Below are positions 12,955-16,693 of a DNA stretch of 16,693 nucleotides, piece by piece; position 1 is the first letter of the stretch, and every line of letters begins with the position of its first letter. The notes beneath the pieces were generated by a model. It saw nothing but the letters and a program-made list of their open reading frames with translations. It was not told where the DNA came from and searched no databases. A program made the position numbers and the translations under genes. This DNA comes from Candidatus Saccharimonadota bacterium (lineage in GTDB: Bacteria > Patescibacteriota > Saccharimonadia > Saccharimonadales > EFPC-124): NCBI GenBank assembly GCA_016880595.1, contig JAEHDC010000031.1:1-16693 (forward strand), in the 5' to 3' direction.

Positions 12955-14298
12955 TTATCGCGCTTGTCGCAGCTTTTTGCGATGGCGAGCAATCAACAAC
13001 AGCAACAATGTCAACAAAATAGTCACTACCACACTGAACCAGATCCAAAATACTACCTTTTGATTCCACTGACCGCCGTTGTCGGTGACAGTGTTTGAAC
13101 CATCAAGTGTGGCGTTCTCGCTCGCCAAACCATTATAAGTAATCTGATTGCCAGATATCTTAGTAGTACTGCCGTCACTAGAACTAAGTCGCACACCTAT
13201 TCTATTACCACTAACAGTGTTGTCAACAAATGTGTTGTTTGTCGAATTAGCCGTCACTAAACCATCGCCGATGTTGTCTATAATCTCATTGCCTTCGACG
13301 GTGTTATTAGTGGAAAACTCGTCCATCATGATGCCATTTTCACCGTTATTGCGTGAAACCGAATTAGTGATAGTACTATCGGTCACGTGATCGGAGAAAA
13401 TGATACCGTGGGCGTGATTTCCTTCGGCCAAGACATGGTCAATGGTCAACTGACTGCTATAGGTGTGCGGATCCAGGCCGTAAAGAGCGTTGTTTCTAAA
13501 GGCGTCATCTCTAAAAATTATACCCGTAGATTCGCTGGTGTAAGCTCCAATGAAACTATTTTCAAAAATGCTGCCCGTAGCCGCACCAGTCGAACCCTCA
13601 ACCCAAGAAACGCCGTAGCTAGCATTCCAATCCCAGCCGAGGCCAGTGAATTTGCTATTAACGACATTCATAGTTGCGCCATCAGTAGCCATTACAAATG
13701 GCTGGTAGTCGGTATCGCTACCCGAAGGTATCGACTGAATAGTTACAGTGTCGAACGTAAGCGCGCCACTTTGCGTGCCAATAAATACACTTGGTGTATT
13801 TACCATGCTAACTTTGCTAACCTGTGGCGAGCCGATGGTGAGCGCAGTGTCTCGCACAATGAGCGCAACCTTTAAAACAATTTGGCCAGGAGTGGTCTCC
13901 TCAATCATTGAGGCGTCATTTATAACCTTGGTGACCTGCGTCAAATCAATGCCGCTGCCATCGTAATCCTTGTGCCAAATCTCTGTGCCACCCACCATAA
14001 TGGCAATGCGATCAGGTTTAATGACAATAGCACGAATGTCAGAAGAAGCAGGCGTAACGCCCACGTCACTCGCGTTTGAGTCCGGCGGGAGACCGAGCTC
14101 CGCAAGCGCGATTGGGTTGTAAGCAGGCCGGTAGGCCTCCCGCGGCACAACAGCAAATGACTCAGTGCGCACAGGATGAACCCCAGCGGTAATCGTAATA
14201 AAAGTCCCAAAAGTTCCAAACAAAACCGAAAGCAACGTCAGCATGCCAAAAAAGCGACGCCGATCATGGTTCGGCTCTTTTGGATAGACATGTTTCAC
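12955..14298 (-). CDS. Membrane-anchored AlgG-like beta-helix protein (putative mannuronan C5-epimerase)
   Basis: A 447-residue protein with an N-terminal helix at about 16-38, an outer beta-helix domain, and a C-terminal helix at about 417-436 followed by the basic tail RHRKKLRQAR. The decisive segment is Y-G-L-D-P-H-T-Y-S at 273-281, followed by GNHAHGIIFS and then NNGENGIMMD. In AlgG-type mannuronan C5-epimerases the active site is YG-x-DPHD followed by NHG(I/L)I, with the His as base. Here the DPH is kept but the final Asp is Thr279. The repeats NNTVEGNEIIDNIGDG and NNTFVDNTVSGN are NosD/CASH-type. GTG 14298 is chosen because GGAGG lies 5 nt upstream; ATG 14319 would give 454 residues. 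The likely role is epimerising a polyuronate at the cell surface; a NosD-like binding protein is the alternative. Confidence 0.75.
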   Translation of the reverse strand: MKHVYPKEPNHDRRRFFGMLTLLSVLFGTFGTFITITAGVHPVRTESFAVVPREAYRPAYNPIALAELGLPPDSNASDVGVTPASSDIRAIVIKPDRIAIMVGGTEIWHKDYDGSGIDLTQVTKVINDASMIEETTPGQIVLKVALIVRDTALTIGSPQVSKVSMVNTPSVFIGTQSGALTFDTVTIQSIPSGSDTDYQPFVMATDGATMNVVNSKFTGLGWDWNASYGVSWVEGSTGAATGSIFENSFIGAYTSESTGIIFRDDAFRNNALYGLDPHTYSSQLTIDHVLAEGNHAHGIIFSDHVTDSTITNSVSRNNGENGIMMDEFSTNNTVEGNEIIDNIGDGLVTANSTNNTFVDNTVSGNRIGVRLSSSDGSTTKISGNQITYNGLASENATLDGSNTVTDNGGQWNQKVVFWIWFSVVVTILLTLLLLLIARHRKKLRQAR

Positions 14299-14319
14299 GT
14301 CAACCTCCATAAGATACAT

Positions 14320-14457
14320 GCGCGAATAAAGCGTTAAAGGGCAAACCCTAAACTACAAAAATAGAATAGGATTAGCATGTCACATTCTAAAATAAAAAAT
14401 GCTTTTTTGCAATAACAAACAATGCCTAACATCATTATTTTCTAGGTTAATTATACA
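14320..14457. other. AT-rich divergent promoter region
   Basis: Lies between the divergent AlgG-like and dehydrogenase genes. On the minus strand a weak pair, TTTAGA, 17 nt, TATTCT (near 14360-14388), could drive the AlgG-like gene. No open frame is supported here. Confidence 0.35.
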
Positions 14458-14486
14458 TTGACCTAAGTACACTTTTCATCTATAAT
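14458..14486 (+). promoter_or_regulatory. Strong promoter of the dehydrogenase-glycosyltransferase operon
   Basis: TTGACC (14458-14463, 5 of 6), exactly 17 nt and a perfect TATAAT (14481-14486). Transcription should start near 14493, leaving a leader of about 70 nt that contains GC-rich, partly self-complementary sequence (near 14490-14512). Confidence 0.8.
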
Positions 14487-14562
14487 ACGCCGCCGGTGCC
14501 CCATTGCGGGTAGCTCTTTACAATCAAAGACGCGAACCCCTGAAATTAACGGAGATTTTGCT

Positions 14563-15429
14563 ATGGCAAAAATCATGGTTATTGGCGCCGGAGTGGTTGG
14601 TGGTGCAACCGGAAATGGATTTGCGCACCACGGCCACGACGTGACGTTTGTTGATGTCAATCAACAAATACTTAAAACATGGCGTGACCAAGACTTCAAT
14701 GCCATCCACCCAGACGATGTTGATCTCAATGCAGCTGACTTCGTCTTCGTGTCGGTAACGGCACTGACTGGTGAACATGGCATTGACCTGACTCATTTGT
14801 TGACAGCGACGCGCAACCTTGGCGAAAAACTGGCAGCCGTCACCGACAGCCGCCCAGTTATAGTTTATCGCTGCACCATGCCGCCTGGAACCATGCGCAA
14901 GATTATTGCGCCTCTTCTGGAAGAATCTTCCGGCAGAAAAGCTGGTGTCGATTTTGGAATTGTGTACAACCCGGAATTTCTTCGCGCAGAAACTGCTGCG
15001 GAAGATTTCTTGGCGCCACGTGCTATTGCTCTGGCTAGTTTCGATGAACAAAACGAGGCGTTCCGGACAACTCAAAACCTCATGCGTAGCTTTAAAGCAC
15101 CCATTTACTGGTTGACCTTAGAGCAAGCCGAGCTGCTGAAGTACGTGAATAACGTCGGAAACGCTGTTAAAATCACATTCTTCAATTTCATGAGGCTGGT
15201 TGCAGCAAAACTTGAAATTGATACTGAGATTGTTTTTAGATTGAGCACACTAACTGCTGAAGGTCTATGGAATCCAACTTACGGTACGCGTAACCAAGGT
15301 GCTTTTGGAGGCGTTTGCCTGCCCAAAGACACTGAGGCTCTTAGGTATTTCGCCCAAGAGCTGGGTGTTGATGTCGCGCTACTGACCGCCGTCCAGGCAA
15401 TCAACGAGGCTATCCAGAAAGAGAGGTAG
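14563..15429 (+). CDS. Short UDP-glucose/GDP-mannose dehydrogenase family protein
   Basis: A 288-residue NAD-dependent nucleotide-sugar dehydrogenase that would oxidise a hexose C6 alcohol to a uronate in two steps. The Rossmann motif G-A-G-V-V-G is at 8-13. The family's Y-N-P-E-F-L-R loop lies near 146-152. Lys193 sits in LLKYVNN, and the catalytic Cys252 is in G-G-V-C-L-P-K-D. Family members usually have about 400-450 residues with a C-terminal nucleotide-sugar-binding domain. This one stops at the end of the central helix (AVQAINEAIQKER), so the third domain is absent. Substrate choice between UDP-glucose and GDP-mannose is open; CLPKD occurs in AlgD-type enzymes but is not decisive. ACGGAG lies upstream. 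The glycosyltransferase starts 7 nt after the stop. Confidence 0.88.
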   Translation: MAKIMVIGAGVVGGATGNGFAHHGHDVTFVDVNQQILKTWRDQDFNAIHPDDVDLNAADFVFVSVTALTGEHGIDLTHLLTATRNLGEKLAAVTDSRPVIVYRCTMPPGTMRKIIAPLLEESSGRKAGVDFGIVYNPEFLRAETAAEDFLAPRAIALASFDEQNEAFRTTQNLMRSFKAPIYWLTLEQAELLKYVNNVGNAVKITFFNFMRLVAAKLEIDTEIVFRLSTLTAEGLWNPTYGTRNQGAFGGVCLPKDTEALRYFAQELGVDVALLTAVQAINEAIQKER

Positions 15430-15436
15430 GAATACA

Positions 15437-16690
15437 ATGACCAGCTCTGTCTGTACTCAGGTGCTGCAATGGTCGCTGCTATTTTTTTTCCTAATTCCGT
15501 CCACCGAGGTTGTTATGATGATTCTCGGTGCAGCATGGTCATATCTTGGCTTTGCGCAGGCGCCAGGAAAATTCAAGCATCTGATCATCCAAATAACTAC
15601 CGTAGGAAAGGAGCCAGAACTAGTACAGCGCACGATTGACAAAATCCGTAGCTATGGGCTAACAATGAGTCACGAGATCTGGGTCGTAATTGAACCTGGA
15701 AACTTCGTGGATTACAATAATGCCGACCGCGTTATCGTTGTCCCTTCAGATTTTCTGTGTCAGCCAATTGACAAGGCCCGGGCGCTAGAATACACTCGCA
15801 GGATTCGACGGAATGAAAACCTCAGTCGTCCTGACGTCAAGATTTTGTTCGTTGACGACGACACACTGCCGTCACACGCATACATTATCAAGGCGTTCAA
15901 TGGCAATTACGATCTTTGTCAAGGCATCACAGTGCCAAGCAGATGGTATGCCGTTGGTGGCTGGAGGCATTTCCTATTAAGCCATCTCGACAACATCCGC
16001 GTCAGAAACTGCCTAACCTATTGTTCTTGCACGCAGGGCGTAACACAAAAACCCTTGTTTGTGCACGGTGAAGGCTTGTGCATCACTGGCGAGGCTGAGG
16101 ACATTGTAACGTGGAACCGCAGAATCGTCGCTTCTGACGATCTTGTATTTGGCACTAATGCCGCACACATGGGTCTGAGCTGGGGGTATTTCCATGCCGC
16201 TATCCAGCTCGTATCTCCGTGGAGTTTTCGCGAAAACCTGAACCAACGCTGGCGCTGGACATGGGGCAACTTTGACGCAATTTTTAGCCGTGACATCATG
16301 CCAATTGGTGCAGCGATCTTCAAAGGCACAAAGTACATTATGGGGTTCATATCAGTTATAGCCTCGACCACCGGCGCGATTATGCTAGGTTTTGGAATCG
16401 CAAAGGTACCGCCACAAGCCCATGCCGTTTTCTGGTTTTCGCTGTTGTGCTGGTTCGCAAGCTACGGGCTGGCCGGCTGGATCAATGCTGGTGGTGAACC
16501 AAATCGTTCAACGCGCTCAACATTTCGATTCTGGAGTTTCCGAATTGTCCAGACCGTGCTTGCAATCATACTAACGCCAATGACCGCACTGACGCCGGTC
16601 TTTGTGATCGTCTACAGCATCTGCCGTGGCCGGCCTAAAAAGTTCATCATGATTAAAAAATCCAACGAAGTCATGGAAAGGTCAGCGTAA
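15437..16690 (+). CDS. Membrane glycosyltransferase family 2 (processive type, egghead-like)
   Basis: A 417-residue inverting glycosyltransferase. A membrane helix or helix pair lies at about 12-39. A cytoplasmic GT-A domain follows, with D-D-D at 140-142 (nucleotide-sugar and metal binding), FVHGEG near 208-213, the acid-base region S-D-D at 233-235, and Q-R-W-R-W at 270-274, the QxxRW motif of processive synthases. Three or more helices follow between about 300 and 395, and the tail is basic. The motif set and the ITTVGKEP start resemble egghead-type beta-mannosyltransferases and, more broadly, hyaluronan, cellulose and Alg8-type synthases. AGGA lies 7-8 nt upstream of ATG 15437, just after the dehydrogenase. 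It is probably the polymerase using the uronate donor made by its neighbour. Confidence 0.9.
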   Translation: MTSSVCTQVLQWSLLFFFLIPSTEVVMMILGAAWSYLGFAQAPGKFKHLIIQITTVGKEPELVQRTIDKIRSYGLTMSHEIWVVIEPGNFVDYNNADRVIVVPSDFLCQPIDKARALEYTRRIRRNENLSRPDVKILFVDDDTLPSHAYIIKAFNGNYDLCQGITVPSRWYAVGGWRHFLLSHLDNIRVRNCLTYCSCTQGVTQKPLFVHGEGLCITGEAEDIVTWNRRIVASDDLVFGTNAAHMGLSWGYFHAAIQLVSPWSFRENLNQRWRWTWGNFDAIFSRDIMPIGAAIFKGTKYIMGFISVIASTTGAIMLGFGIAKVPPQAHAVFWFSLLCWFASYGLAGWINAGGEPNRSTRSTFRFWSFRIVQTVLAIILTPMTALTPVFVIVYSICRGRPKKFIMIKKSNEVMERSA

Positions 16691-16693
16691 CAC

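Noticed and set aside
13387..13875. A 162-codon plus-strand frame inside the AlgG-like gene
   Set aside because: It lies wholly opposite a well-supported coding gene with recognisable motifs and has no ribosome binding site.
14493..14562. A riboswitch in the leader of the dehydrogenase operon
   Set aside because: The leader is only about 70 nt, has one weak GC-rich pairing, and matches no riboswitch core I recognise.
1..16693. CRISPR arrays, rRNA genes, transposase genes or a replication origin
   Set aside because: No regularly spaced repeats, rRNA core sequences, transposase-like proteins or DnaA-box clusters were seen.

Overview
This window most likely comes from a Saccharibacteria-type (Candidate Phyla Radiation / Patescibacteria) genome. 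The clearest pointer is the N-terminus of the 908-residue beta-helix protein at 10124-12850 (RLP-x-GTDAG-x-WG-x-ILNEFL...EHNSDGTLK), a motif I associate with large surface proteins of that lineage. Moderate GC, many single tRNA genes, leaderless starts and a lone WhiB-like protein also fit. The assignment is from memory of the motif, not a database search.

Layout. (1) 1-550: the 3' end of an unidentified gene, then a minus-strand tRNA-Cys/tRNA-Leu operon with a promoter-bearing partial copy of tRNA-Cys. (2) 600-1780: a WhiB-like Fe-S protein and type I signal peptidase, plus strand. (3) 1960-5470: an accessory stretch with a broken gene, two unrecognised genes, tRNA-Gly with an unusual D-loop/T-loop change, a possible structured RNA and a Fic adenylyltransferase with an inverted repeat over its promoter. 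(4) 5600-8080: tRNA-Phe, a degenerate Nudix protein, a small Cys/His-rich membrane protein, an SGNH hydrolase plus canonical Nudix operon, and a tRNA-Val pair with a tRNA fragment between them. (5) 8211-8897: a four-helix membrane protein. (6) 9050-16690: a polysaccharide region with a PL7 alginate lyase-like enzyme, the large beta-helix protein, a membrane-anchored AlgG-like (mannuronan C5-epimerase-like) beta-helix protein, a short nucleotide-sugar dehydrogenase and a GT2 membrane glycosyltransferase.

Region 6 is the most interesting. An oxidising nucleotide-sugar dehydrogenase, a processive-type glycosyltransferase, an epimerase-like protein with a DPH motif and a PL7 lyase are the functions needed to make, polymerise, epimerise and trim an alginate-like polyuronate. 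They sit in separate transcription units over 7.6 kb, and the locus may continue past the right edge. This is an inference from motifs and proximity.

Two smaller themes recur. Three protein genes (starts at 3007, 6249 and 6672) have the ATG exactly 6 nt after a sigma70-like -10 box, indicating leaderless mRNAs. Two tRNA gene fragments (519-547 and 7898-7922) lie against hairpins with the same 13-nt core but different, self-complementary outer stems.
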